Shown piece after piece: positions 1-8,916 of a DNA stretch of 64,000 nt; the first letter of the stretch is position 1, and every line of letters starts with the position of its first letter. The stretch is from the NCBI GenBank assembly GCA_016699715.1, contig CP065007.1:744001-808000 (forward strand). Reading direction: 5' to 3'. A program made the translations under genes and the position numbers. The stretch comes from Candidatus Competibacteraceae bacterium. GTDB lineage: Bacteria; Pseudomonadota; Gammaproteobacteria; Competibacterales; Competibacteraceae. The notes beneath the pieces were generated by a model, which worked only from the letters and a program-made list of their open reading frames with translations, made no database searches and had not been told where the DNA came from.

Positions 1-247
1 AAACTTCGAAGCGCTCCAGTTGGAAATTAACCAACGTACTCTCACCATCCAACTGCATATTTTCCAGATGGATGGATTGATTGATTGCGGTTTGCAGAAG
101 ATTGATGGCTTGAATCTGGTTTATATCTATTGATGCTTTAATTGGCGAAATAAAAGAAAAAAATAACATACTAAATAGAAAAATTGGATAAAAGCATCTC
201 GGTGCCCATGGGACTGACTGGTAAGATATTCTTGATTTCATTTTCAT
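1..247 (-). CDS. Secreted protein, N-terminal part only (runs off window start)
   Basis: An open frame of 82 codons starts with ATG at 247 and continues past base 1. A GAGGT ribosome site (253-257) lies five bases upstream of the start. The first ~37 residues look like a Sec signal peptide: basic start (MKMKSR), a hydrophobic run with FLFSMLFFSF, and a likely cleavage after PIKA. The mature part begins SIDINQIQAINLLQTA. I do not recognise the family from this fragment. The complete IS at 305-1427 lies only 57 bp upstream of the start, so it has probably separated the gene from its native promoter or supplies a new one. Confidence 0.6.
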   Translation of the reverse strand, partial: MKMKSRISYQSVPWAPRCFYPIFLFSMLFFSFISPIKASIDINQIQAINLLQTAINQSIHLENMQLDGESTLVNFQLERFEV

Positions 248-304
248 AAATTACCTCGTTTTAGATAATGCTATTTAAGTCAAAATTTACTTTGTAGTTG
301 CTTT

Positions 305-1427
305 TAGAACTTACGCATTGACAGGAGGTTGAAATTGTGGGTTCAGGTGCTCCAAGTTAGGGGTGAATGTTTGGATGAATGCGGCAACGATCTCATTAAA
401 CAACTCACGCTTTAAGCGATAGCAATTACGAATCACATCGTTGGCGCGCAATCGCTGCAATTGCACATAGCCACAGATCGCTGCAAAAACATGATTGCGA
501 ATCGTGGTGGGTTGGCGGACCTGACAATGCTCGATGTGGCACACTTGTTTGAGCGTGCGATGATATTGCTCGATTTGCCAGTGCTGGTCATGGAGTTTGA
601 GAAAAGCGGGACGGGCAAAGGCAGCCCAATCCTCGTCATTCAGCTGATACAAGGCATCATGGCGTGGCTGGTTTTTCAACCACGTCCGAAACACTTTGAC
701 CGGGCCGAATCCTCGTAAATAGACGAGGAAACCGTCCGCGGGGATCGTGAGCTGCTGAACCTGTGACCATTGCCCTTTTTCAATGGAAACCAAACGGTTA
801 CTTTCTAGCGCAAAGAGAAATCCCTGATGATGGTTTTTAATCATCTTGAGATTTTCCAAGCGACTGTACCAACTGTCTCCCGTCACAAACGCCGGTTCCA
901 GACCCCACGCCAACACGTCAGCCAGCATCTCTTGAAAATAATCGTTTTTCGTCTTGTGTTCCGTTTTGTCGTAAATTCGGTAGTTGATCGGTTGATGGTG
1001 GCCTTGTGGGTCGGTGTAATACAACGTAATCAGGTTAATCCCCTTGACCACCCCATGATGTTTCCCCGACCAAAAATGACCCACGAAGGCGATCAGATGG
1101 CTATACGGTTTGTCGAGTACGCTGTCATCGACACTGACGGTACCCCCCGTCAAATTCAGTTCGGCTCGGACTTCATTGAATAAATCGCGGGGCGTATAGT
1201 CTTCACGGAGTAAGAACCGATTGACACTGTCGTGGCTGATCTTCATCACTTCCCCTAACCGACAACAGGTCGGTGAGTGCGGTGTGCTCAATATAAAAGA
1301 TACATACATCGCTAAAGTGCAACGGGCCGTGGGTGGGCGACTGATGGCTCTCATCAACGAAAACATTCATGATCAAGATTTGATTTGCCACTCATATTAT
1401 ACGATGTTTGTCAATGCGTAAGTTCTA
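305..1427 (-). mobile_element. Complete insertion sequence (IS701/ISAba11-like), 1123 bp
   Basis: Perfect 19-bp terminal inverted repeats, TAGAACTTACGCATTGACA at 305-323 and its complement at 1409-1427, are flanked by a 5-bp direct repeat GCTTT (300-304 and 1428-1432). The element holds one transposase frame on the minus strand whose stop codon lies inside the left repeat. Intact ends and target duplication argue for a fairly recent insertion. The family name is tentative: the transposase resembles proteins usually labelled IS701, while a 5-bp duplication and ~1.1 kb length also fit ISAba11-type elements. Confidence 0.85.
311..1370 (-). pseudogene. IS transposase with frameshift near its N-terminus
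   Basis: A DDE transposase. The main frame (from about 1260 down to 311) carries SVDDSVLDKPYS, VTGDSWYS and a C-terminal region with EQYHRTLKQ that fits the last catalytic acidic position. The expected N-terminus (MNVFVDESHQSPTHG to ALTDLLSV) is found instead in another frame, from the ATG at 1370 to about 1258, where the reading must shift to continue as RLGEVMKISHD. No slippery run is visible at the switch (GTCGGTTAGGGG), so a one-base insertion or two-base deletion is likelier than programmed frameshifting. Starting inside the main frame would lose about 37 conserved residues. Confidence 0.7.
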
Positions 1428-1489
1428 GCTTTGTTTTATGGTTTTTTGAGGGTTGATTGAAAGGCGTTAAAGATCTGGAGCGCGTACCT

Positions 1490-1691
1490 ATGATCCGGCT
1501 GGTTTTTTCTAATGAGACGAAGGAACGCCTGCGTCACGAACGGATTCATCATCCACATCCTCGGGCGCGGCAACGGTTGGAAGCGCACTATCTGAAGAGT
1601 GCGGGTTGGTTGCATCAAGCGACTTGCACGAGTCTGGGGATCACCAAGCCGACCCTGATTGGCTACCTGCGGTTGTATCAGACGGGGGCGA
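1490..1691 (+). pseudogene. IS630-family transposase, N-terminal remnant
   Basis: About 67 codons from the ATG at 1490 encode a helix-turn-helix N-terminus typical of IS630-family transposases: RHERIHHPHPRARQRLEAHY, LKSAGWLHQATCTSLGITKP and TLIGYLRLYQTG. After residue ~67 the similarity stops abruptly and the frame runs on into unrelated sequence; no DDE domain follows. It lies 60 bp beyond the complete IS at 305-1427. From 1692 to 2045 I see no gene, only a GC-rich imperfect hairpin at about 1684-1717 (GGGCGAG pairing with CTCGCCC). Confidence 0.6.
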
Positions 1692-2045
1692 GAGGCTATG
1701 CCTCTGTCACCTCGCCCGTTTCACATGGCCCTCATAATGGGTCTCTATCGGTAGCCCGGTTGCTTATGTTCGAAATAAGCGACTTTCCGTTTCTACTCTG
1801 CGGCAACCTTAGCTTTTTCATAACAAGAATCACTATTCTGTGTTTAGCGGAAAAAATGCCGCATTGCAACCAAGCAAATGAGTCGGAAATCGCGCTTCGA
1901 TAGTCCGGTAGACTGATCGCCAACGGTGCCTGCTCTAACCGGATGGTCGGACTGGTAGGTTGAGCTACTGCAAAAGTAATAAGCGCTCCGGCCGGGGCGG
2001 AACCGCGCAAACCCGCCGTCCGGCGAATTTGTTTTTGGATCTTAA

Positions 2046-2082
2046 TTGAACACTGTTCAACTAAAATCGTCCTGACTATACT
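2046..2082 (+). promoter_or_regulatory. Candidate pspA promoter with palindromic operator
   Basis: A perfect inverted repeat TTGAAC-ACT-GTTCAA (2046-2060) precedes a good -10 box TATACT (2077-2082). The right half of the palindrome overlaps the place where a -35 box would be. The layout is that of a repressor site. There is no sigma-54 type GG-N10-GC motif that would match the classical psp promoter. Confidence 0.4.
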
Positions 2083-2123
2083 CAAGTCGTTTCTATCCCT
2101 GTCGCTCAGTAAGGAGGTGTTCC

Positions 2124-2795
2124 ATGGCCAATCTGTTCAAGCGTATCAGCGACGTCATCGCCGCCAATCTCAACGATCTGGTGGATCGAGTCGAAGACCC
2201 GGAGCGGATGATCAAGCAGCTCATCCGCGAAATGGAGGAAAACATCGGCAGCGCTCGGGAAGGGGTGGTCGATGCCCTGGCCAGCGAGAAGCAACTGGCC
2301 AAGGAACTGGACAGCCAGCGCCGGCAGGCCGAGGAATGGCACAGCCGCGCCCGCCGGGCGCTGGAAGCCGGCAACGAAACGCTGGCACGGGAGGCGCTGC
2401 TGCGCAAGAAGGAACACGACGGCATCGTCGCCAATCTGGAAGCCTCGTGGGAGTCGGCCCGCCGTACCGGCGAACGGCTCAAAGCCCAGTTGCGGGCGCT
2501 GGAAGCAAAACTGGAAGAGGCGCGCTTGAAGAAAGGCAGCCTGGTGGCGCGGCAGCGGGCCGCCCAGGCGCGCGAGCGGATGGATGAGGTCAGCGACCGG
2601 TTTCAGACCGGCCTCGATCTCAACAATTCTTTCGGCCGCATGACGGATAAAGTGAGCGAAATGGAAGCGCGAATGGAAGCGCGGGCCGAACTGTACGGTG
2701 AATACAGCGAAATCGAACGGGAATTCCTGAAAATGGAAGCCAACAGCGAGGTCGAGGCGGAACTGGCGGCGCTGCGGAAAGAGGTGAAAGGTTAA
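2124..2795 (+). CDS. pspA: PspA/IM30 family membrane-stress protein
   Basis: A 223-residue protein with the PspA/IM30 signature: an N-terminal amphipathic helix (MANLFKRISDVIAANLNDLV), then VEDPERMIKQLIREME, and an almost wholly helical coiled-coil body rich in Ala, Glu and Arg. The family binds stressed inner membrane and forms ESCRT-III-like assemblies that limit proton leakage. The start is supported by AAGGAGG at 2110-2116. No PspB, PspC or PspF gene is nearby; instead the next gene, 36 bp on, encodes a giant membrane protein. A shared transcript is likely, with a palindrome at 2046-2060 as a candidate control site. Confidence 0.9.
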   Translation: MANLFKRISDVIAANLNDLVDRVEDPERMIKQLIREMEENIGSAREGVVDALASEKQLAKELDSQRRQAEEWHSRARRALEAGNETLAREALLRKKEHDGIVANLEASWESARRTGERLKAQLRALEAKLEEARLKKGSLVARQRAAQARERMDEVSDRFQTGLDLNNSFGRMTDKVSEMEARMEARAELYGEYSEIEREFLKMEANSEVEAELAALRKEVKG

Positions 2796-2831
2796 ACATC
2801 TTTCTCTTGTCGTTTGAGGTGAGGGTGGATC

Positions 2832-5800
2832 ATGGACTGGATGTTCTTAATCACGTTAGCGGTGCTGTGGCTGGTTTCGCCGATCATTCTGCTGATCGCC
2901 CTCGTCGTTACCCGCCATCGACTTAAGGAAGCGCGCCAGCGGCTGGCGGGCCGGGCGCCGGGCGAACCCGCCGCGTCAGTGTCGGCCGGCCGGTCTGGTG
3001 TCCCGCCGCCCATGGTCGGCGGTGGCCGACACATCGCACCGGCCGATCTGGAAAATCTGTTGCTGTTACGCTTGGAGCTGCAACGATTGCCTGAAGCCGG
3101 CACGCTGACGGAAGAGCGGCGCGAGCAACTGACCGATGCCTTGGATGGCGTGTGGGCGCGGCATCTGCGCGAGGGCGGGGTGCAAGCGGATGGCCCCGTC
3201 TGGCGAGGTCGGCGCGCCGAGGCCTGGAGCCTGCTGGCGCAAGCACTGGATACACCCCTGGGACCACCGCCCTGGCAGCCGGCCATTTCGGAACCGGTGC
3301 CTGTTGTCCCCGAACCGGAACCCGTGGTGCTGGAGCCCGCCCCGTCCGCCGAAGCGATGGAAGCTTCCAAAGGATCGCCGCGGGCGGTGTCCGAACCGGT
3401 ATCGATACCCTCGTTCCAACCGCCGGCGTCGGCGCGACCGTTGCCGTCTACGCCACCAATTCCAGATATTCCGCGAAAAGCGGGCAAATCGGCCGCGCCG
3501 AGCCGGTGGCCGGCGGCGGTTCCCACCGACGACTGGCGACCGGCCGTACCCAGTCCGCTGGAAAAGATGCTGCACGTTCTGTCCGGCTGGCCGAAATTGA
3601 TCGCGCCGTTCCTGGCGCAAAACATCGGCTGGTTCGTCGGCGGATTCTGTTTCGTGGCCGGTGCGCTGTTCCTGATTGCCAATACCAGTGGTTTTGTCAA
3701 CGCCCTGGTGGTGTTCGCCAGCCTGTTTAGTACCACCGCTTTCCTGCTGTGGGCGGGCTATCAGTTCCGCCGTAAGGGCAGCGATCTGATCGTCGCCAGC
3801 AGCGTGTTGCTGACGCTGGCCATGCTGTTGGCACCGCTGGATCTGGCGGTCGCGGTCCGGCTGGCGAGCGCCAGCGGCGGCGATGGCGTGCTGCTGGCGG
3901 TCAGCCTGACGATTGCGGCGGTCACGCTCGCGGCCTACGTCTGGGCCGCCACCTTGGCCAGCGCGTTGGTGGACCGGGCGTTGCCGGGGCGCTACGCGCA
4001 TCTGCTGGCGGCGCTGGCGGCGGTGCAACTGGCCGCGCCGCTGGCGGCGGTTGCGCCGGACTGGTGGGGGCTGGCGGCGCTGCATGTCGTCCTGCTGGTG
4101 CTGCTCGGTTACGGTCTGTGGACTTTCACTCATACCTGGCTGCGGCGGCTGTTCGTGGACCAGAAGCGGACGGCGTATTACGCGGCGGGCGTGCTGGTCT
4201 ACACGGCGGCGGTATCGTTCGTTCATCTGAGCTGGATCTGGCCCGAATCGCCACCGGCCGGTTATTCGGGTCCCTTGCTGATGGCGCTGTGCGGACTGTT
4301 GTTCCCGGTGGACGCCGCATTCAAGGAATGGGTGAACAAATATACTTTCCTGTCCCGCTTCAGTTTCGCGCTGTACGCACTGTCGGCGGTGGCGGTGGCG
4401 GTGGCCATCCAGAGCACGCCGGCGACGCTGCTGACTCTGGCCCTGGGTGCGATGCTGTACGGGTGGATGACCTGGCGCTATCGGACCTTGCCACCGCTGT
4501 ATCTGCTGTTCGGCTGTGTGGCCGGATTGTATGGATTCGGGATCGTCGCCTACCTGCCACCCGTCTGGCACGGTTTGGCCAGCCTGCCAGGCTTGGCCGC
4601 GCTGCTTGGAGTGGGGCGCTGGGCGGGTTCGCGCTCGCGTGCCATTGCGCTGCAATGCCTGATCGTGTTTGGGATCGCGCTGGTTGGCGTGACGGTCTGG
4701 AGCCTGCTTTGGGCGCGGCCGGGCGAGTTGAGTTTTGCCACCGCAACGGCGGGGGCGCTACTCGGGTACTTCGCCGTGCGGCTGGCGTTGGCGCTGCCGG
4801 CGGCGGACCCGCGCTGGGCCTATGCCGATGCCGGCGTGGTGGCGCTGGCGGCGACAGCGGTCGCCTACGCACCGGTGTGGATGCCGTTCGCTTGGGAAAT
4901 ACGAACCGCCTTCGGTCTGCTGGCGCTGGCGGCGCTGTGGAGCGGCCTGGGTTTGCATGATCACCGGCAGTCCGCCCCCAGTCGAACCGTGTTCATCGCC
5001 GCCGCACTGTTGAACGTGGTGCTGGCGGTGGCGCTGGGCGCTTGGCTGTTGTGGCCGGCACTGCTGGGCCGGTTGGAACCAATCCTGTTGTTGGCGCTGG
5101 CGGGCGGACTGCTGTTGTGGCTAAGCCTGGGTTTGCGCCGGCAAGCACTGATCTACGGCGTGCTGGCCTGCGTCGGGGGGATCGCCATGCTGATCAAGCG
5201 CGGTTATTTCCCCGGTCCGAGCACCGGTCTGGGTCCATTCGCCGGAGTTTTACTGCTGTGGTCGTTGCTGTGGTGGCTGGCCTGGCGGTTTTCATTCGGC
5301 GGGGAGGCGCTGCAAGACCAGCGGGTGATCGAGAAGGGAGAGGAGTGGCTTCCAGAGACACCGGAAAGGTATGGGAGAGATTCTCTTGCCTGGGTTCGGG
5401 TACCGCTGGAGCAGGCCATGGCTCTGCTGTGGGTGGTCGGGCTGGCGCATCTGGGTTTGCGGTTGCTGGATGGCGTCATAACGTCGAAGTGGGCGGGGAC
5501 GGCGGGGTTGGCGACGCTGAGCGGCCTGTTGCTGGTCGGGTACTTCCATGTATTTCGCTGGATGGCGCTGCCGATGCTGTTGGGACTGGCGGGCTTGCTG
5601 GTCGGGCTGGGTCGGGCCGGGTTGCCGTCGCCATGGCTGGGAGCGGTGGCCGTGTTGTACGTGCTGCTGGTCTGGCGGCTGGTGGTCGTGGCATTGGATC
5701 AACCGTTGACCTGGCGCTTGGCGCGAATGCTGCGGTTCACTGTGCCGGGCGGGGCTGACGGGCGTCGGCAGGTCGAGGAGAGCCTGCATTATGGCGTGTT

Positions 5801-8558
5801 GTGCGTCGCGGCCTTGCCGGTGGCGGCCGGTCCGGTGCTAGGTCTGCTGGGGGCGCCGGCGCTGGAGCTGCTGCCGGCTCTGACGCTGAGCCTGCTGTCG
5901 TTCGTGCTGCTTGGCTGGCGTTACCGGCTGGCGGCGCACGCTTACGCAGCCTTGGCCACCGTGACGGTTGGCGTTTGGCTGACCGGCTTCTGGCTGACGC
6001 CGGCGGCGTTGTTCGGTCTGGGTCAGCCGCTCGGCAACGGGATGCTGAGCTTGGGCATGGCACTGGCGGCGATCGGATTGGAAACGAAGCGGGCCGCGCC
6101 GCTGGCGTACTGGCGGGGGCCGTTACGCCGGATTAGTGGTCTGCTGTACGTGCTGGCGCTGATGGGTGCGGTGCTGGGATTTCTGGTCGCCGATCCCCGG
6201 TTGCCGATCCTGCTGGCGCTATTGTGCATCGCCCTGTTTCCGGTGGTGCGACCCCTGTCCAGCGCCGCCGCCTGGCGAGGGTTGGGGTTGGCGCTGCTGT
6301 TGAGCGCGCTGGTCTGGAACGTGGCGAATCAGGCGGGCTTCAATCCGGCCATGGGTGCGACGATGGTCGTTGCCTGGGGTTATGCGCTCTGGTTTGCCGG
6401 CAATCTCCTGTTGCCGCGCTGGAACAGCTTGTGGCCAAACTGGGCGGTGACGCCGGCGCTCTGGCCGCTGCTGGGTTTGATGGCCGTTCTGGGTGCCGGC
6501 GCGGTGGCGGTGACGGCCGGTAGCTGGTCGCCCGCCGTGGGGCTGGCCGGACTGGCGCCCTATTTGTTCCTGCTATCGCGGAATACCGACTGGTCGGGCA
6601 TCGGCTGGCTGGCGGTCGCGGCGCTGACGGCGGGCGGGTTGCTGGTCACTGACGTTCCGGTTTGGAATTGGCTGGGTGATCAAGGGTTTTTCGCCGCGAT
6701 CCGCTGGCAGATGGCCGCATTGGTTTGGCTGAATGGACTATTTCTGCTGGCGCGGCTGTGGCGGCGTCATGGTCGGCGTTTGGCGCAATGGTTGCGCTGG
6801 CGGCGGCACGATCTGGCAGCGCCGCTGTTTGGGTTGCCTTTTGCGGTTCTGATCCTGCTATTGGCGCATCTGCTGGCGCTGGAGTTTGGCCTGTTGTGGT
6901 CGTCGCTGGCGGGATTGTCCTGGCTGCTGACCGGGTCGGCGCTGTTGCTGGCGGCAACCGCTGGACACGCCTGCACGCTCCGGTTGGAACGGTGGCCGGC
7001 GCAAGTGCTGTTGACCGCCCTCGGCGCGGTGGTTCTCGCCGTTTTGCTGGATTTGGCCGTGCCACCCTCAGGGTTGCCGCTGGCGGTCGCGCTGTGGAAT
7101 GCCGTGCTGTTGCTGACATGGCGCTACGGGTCGAACCGCTGGGCGGTTTGGCGACATTCGCTGGAAATCTGGCTGGTTTTGCTACCGGCGATTGCGGTGA
7201 CGCTGCTGGCGGTCGTTCCCGGAATCGATGGCGGGTCTGCCGCCGCGACGCTGGGAGTTCTGGCGCTGGCAATGCTGGCCCAGGGCTGGTGGCGGGAAGA
7301 CCGGCGCTGGTTGCAACTCGGGGTGCTGCTGGCGTTGGCCGGCGGTTACGCGGTCTGGCTGGGAGATGTCGTATCGTTCGCGGCGCTGGCCGGGCTGGCG
7401 CCCTGGTACGCCGCGCAGACCGTGTTGCTGATGCTGGGATTCATGGCGGTCCGGCGGCGCGTGACGACCCGGCTAGCCGGGGCTGATCCCGAAGCCGATG
7501 CGGAGCGGTTCGGCCGATGGTATGCGTTGGAGCAGGCCATTGATGAGTTGATCCCTTGGCTGTTGAGTCTGAGCGGGCTCTGGCTGGGATTGCATGCTTA
7601 CGTGTTGGTGGCGTATCTGGCTGGATTGGGTCCGGCGTCGTGGCATTTCGGCGTTCCCGCCGATCCGCTGGCGGCCGGCACGGCGCTGGCGCTACTGGCA
7701 GGGCTGGCGGCGGTTCGGGCCTGGCGGCGACCGGATCAGCCCAACTGGATTTACGCGGCGGCGCTGGCGCTGGGCCTGCTGGCCGGTTACGGGCGATTGG
7801 TCGTTCTGGGTTTGGCGCCGTTCACCCCGTGGGATACCGCCGGGCTGCTGGCCGCCGCCGCCGCCGCGTTCCTGCTGCATCAATTCACCGGATTGCAACC
7901 GCTGTACCGTCTGGCCCTGCTGCTGCCCGTGCTGGCGGTGGCGACCGCGCCGTGGCAGCTCGCCTCGGCGTGGACCGGCGGGGCGCTGCTGGCCGCCGCC
8001 GTGCTGTACCTGTCGCTGGCCGGCACGCTGTGCAATCCCTGGCCGCTGTATCTGGGGGTGTTGGCGCTGAACGGCGCGGTATACCTGTGGGCGCCGCTGT
8101 GGGCCGAGCGCTACGGATTGTGGCAGTTCTACATCGTGCCGGGAGCGGTGTCGGTGCTGGCGCTGCTGCATCTGCACCGCCGGGAACTGCGGCCGAAGGT
8201 GCTGAACGGGGCGCGGCTGGCGGCGCTGAGTGTGCTGTACGCCGGGGCGGGGCTGGACGTGTTCCTGCGACCGGAACTGAGCGTGTTCGTGCTGGCGCTG
8301 GCGCTGGCGCTGACCGGGATCGTCGCCGGCATCGCCCTGCGCATCCGGGCCTTTCTCTATGCCGGCGTGGCGTTCCTGGTGTTGAACGTGATCGGGCAAC
8401 TGCTTCGCTTCTATCCCGAACAGGGTTTGAGCCGGGCACTGATTCTGCTCGGGCTGGGGGCGGCCATTACCGTTGGCATGGTGGTGTTCAACCTCAAGCG
8501 GGAAGTGATCCTGCGGCGGATTCGGATCGCGCGCGCCGATCTGGCGGGGTGGGAGTAG
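2832..8558 (+). CDS. Giant polytopic membrane protein (1908 aa), function unknown
   Basis: One TM helix at the start (MDWMFLITLAVLWLVSPI) is followed by a charged cytosolic stretch (residues ~30-240) with a Pro-rich linker. From LEKMLHVLSGWPKLIAPFLA onward the protein is nearly continuous membrane: I estimate over 40 hydrophobic segments, very rich in Leu, Ala, Gly and Trp, broken by short Arg-rich loops. The first membrane block (IGWFVGGFCFVAGALFLIA) recalls DUF2339/DUF2157-type multi-TM proteins, but I cannot assign a family firmly. No catalytic motif is visible. It ends RRIRIARADLAGWE. Co-orientation 36 bp behind pspA suggests a role at the stressed inner membrane; that is inference. Confidence 0.75.
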   Translation: MDWMFLITLAVLWLVSPIILLIALVVTRHRLKEARQRLAGRAPGEPAASVSAGRSGVPPPMVGGGRHIAPADLENLLLLRLELQRLPEAGTLTEERREQLTDALDGVWARHLREGGVQADGPVWRGRRAEAWSLLAQALDTPLGPPPWQPAISEPVPVVPEPEPVVLEPAPSAEAMEASKGSPRAVSEPVSIPSFQPPASARPLPSTPPIPDIPRKAGKSAAPSRWPAAVPTDDWRPAVPSPLEKMLHVLSGWPKLIAPFLAQNIGWFVGGFCFVAGALFLIANTSGFVNALVVFASLFSTTAFLLWAGYQFRRKGSDLIVASSVLLTLAMLLAPLDLAVAVRLASASGGDGVLLAVSLTIAAVTLAAYVWAATLASALVDRALPGRYAHLLAALAAVQLAAPLAAVAPDWWGLAALHVVLLVLLGYGLWTFTHTWLRRLFVDQKRTAYYAAGVLVYTAAVSFVHLSWIWPESPPAGYSGPLLMALCGLLFPVDAAFKEWVNKYTFLSRFSFALYALSAVAVAVAIQSTPATLLTLALGAMLYGWMTWRYRTLPPLYLLFGCVAGLYGFGIVAYLPPVWHGLASLPGLAALLGVGRWAGSRSRAIALQCLIVFGIALVGVTVWSLLWARPGELSFATATAGALLGYFAVRLALALPAADPRWAYADAGVVALAATAVAYAPVWMPFAWEIRTAFGLLALAALWSGLGLHDHRQSAPSRTVFIAAALLNVVLAVALGAWLLWPALLGRLEPILLLALAGGLLLWLSLGLRRQALIYGVLACVGGIAMLIKRGYFPGPSTGLGPFAGVLLLWSLLWWLAWRFSFGGEALQDQRVIEKGEEWLPETPERYGRDSLAWVRVPLEQAMALLWVVGLAHLGLRLLDGVITSKWAGTAGLATLSGLLLVGYFHVFRWMALPMLLGLAGLLVGLGRAGLPSPWLGAVAVLYVLLVWRLVVVALDQPLTWRLARMLRFTVPGGADGRRQVEESLHYGVLCVAALPVAAGPVLGLLGAPALELLPALTLSLLSFVLLGWRYRLAAHAYAALATVTVGVWLTGFWLTPAALFGLGQPLGNGMLSLGMALAAIGLETKRAAPLAYWRGPLRRISGLLYVLALMGAVLGFLVADPRLPILLALLCIALFPVVRPLSSAAAWRGLGLALLLSALVWNVANQAGFNPAMGATMVVAWGYALWFAGNLLLPRWNSLWPNWAVTPALWPLLGLMAVLGAGAVAVTAGSWSPAVGLAGLAPYLFLLSRNTDWSGIGWLAVAALTAGGLLVTDVPVWNWLGDQGFFAAIRWQMAALVWLNGLFLLARLWRRHGRRLAQWLRWRRHDLAAPLFGLPFAVLILLLAHLLALEFGLLWSSLAGLSWLLTGSALLLAATAGHACTLRLERWPAQVLLTALGAVVLAVLLDLAVPPSGLPLAVALWNAVLLLTWRYGSNRWAVWRHSLEIWLVLLPAIAVTLLAVVPGIDGGSAAATLGVLALAMLAQGWWREDRRWLQLGVLLALAGGYAVWLGDVVSFAALAGLAPWYAAQTVLLMLGFMAVRRRVTTRLAGADPEADAERFGRWYALEQAIDELIPWLLSLSGLWLGLHAYVLVAYLAGLGPASWHFGVPADPLAAGTALALLAGLAAVRAWRRPDQPNWIYAAALALGLLAGYGRLVVLGLAPFTPWDTAGLLAAAAAAFLLHQFTGLQPLYRLALLLPVLAVATAPWQLASAWTGGALLAAAVLYLSLAGTLCNPWPLYLGVLALNGAVYLWAPLWAERYGLWQFYIVPGAVSVLALLHLHRRELRPKVLNGARLAALSVLYAGAGLDVFLRPELSVFVLALALALTGIVAGIALRIRAFLYAGVAFLVLNVIGQLLRFYPEQGLSRALILLGLGAAITVGMVVFNLKREVILRRIRIARADLAGWE

Positions 8559-8573
8559 GGTTGAAATGGTTGG

Positions 8574-8727
8574 GTTATACCAATTCTGAATAGGTTTTCG
8601 TCATTCCCGCGAATGCGGGAATCCAGGCCGCCGCTGAAAAACGGGATACCCGCTTTCGCGGGTATGACGAACAGGGTGGTTATTGGCCTCCGAAAAGAAC
8701 AAAACCTATCGGGAAACGATATTAGGC
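8574..8727. repeat. 154-bp dispersed repeat, copy 1 (MITE-like, two nested palindromes)
   Basis: This stretch recurs in reverse orientation at 47542-47695 with about two mismatches over 154 bp. It is bounded internally by a 9-bp inverted pair ATAGGTTTT (8590-8598) and AAAACCTAT (8701-8709). It holds two palindromes: ATTCCCGCGAATGCGGGAAT and ATACCCGCTTTCGCGGGTAT, which resemble the ATTCCC-N8-GGGAAT class of bacterial repeats (dRS3-like). It encodes no protein and begins 16 bp after the stop of the giant membrane-protein gene. Confidence 0.85.
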
Positions 8728-8741
8728 GGACGGAGCGGCCG

Positions 8742-8866
8742 TTACCGGGTCTCGACTTCGAATCCCACCACGGTCCGGCTTTCCCGGCTGCACTCGACCC
8801 CGATCCAGTGAATCGGCTCGCCCGTGGCGCGGTACTTCTCGACATGGCCCCGTGCCTTGATCTCTG
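8742..8866 (-). pseudogene. C-terminal scrap of a PD-(D/E)XK nuclease-type (DUF1703/PDDEXK_9) protein
   Basis: About 38 residues end in a stop at 8742: EIKARGHVEKYRATGEPIHW then IGVECSRESRTVVGFEVE. This matches what I recall of the C-terminal end of PDDEXK_9 (DUF1703) proteins, where an xxIxxxGYxEKY segment precedes a hydrophobic strand and a final GFE/W. The upstream nuclease and AAA-like parts are missing. Similarity begins right at the end of the attC-like site 8867-8916. The frame continues upstream through that site to an ATG at 8954, but those residues look like translated stem-loop DNA. Family call from memory; moderate certainty. Confidence 0.5.
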
Positions 8867-8916
8867 CTCCAACCAGCCGCGCCGCTTTTTGGCGTCGGCT
8901 GGATTTGCTTTTATGT
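8867..8916 (-). other. Probable degenerate attC site (cassette DUF4160/DUF2442)
   Basis: Directly behind the DUF2442 stop is an imperfect palindrome, CCAGCCGCGCCGC (8873-8885) against GGCGTCGGCTGG (8891-8902), with a T-rich loop and unpaired bases, as in attC sites. On the minus strand it ends with GTTGGAG (8867-8873), close to an R' box GTTRRRY. The opposite box near 8908-8916 is poor. Position and asymmetry of the stem support an attC; the weak R'' box lowers confidence. Confidence 0.45.

Noticed and set aside
1250..1275. Programmed ribosomal frameshift in the IS transposase
   Set aside because: No A-run or slippery heptamer at the frame change, and the shift is close to the N-terminus; a mutation is simpler.
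3066..4655. 529-codon minus-strand frame inside the giant membrane-protein gene
   Set aside because: Arg/Gln/His-rich shadow without ribosome site; plus strand gives a coherent polytopic protein.
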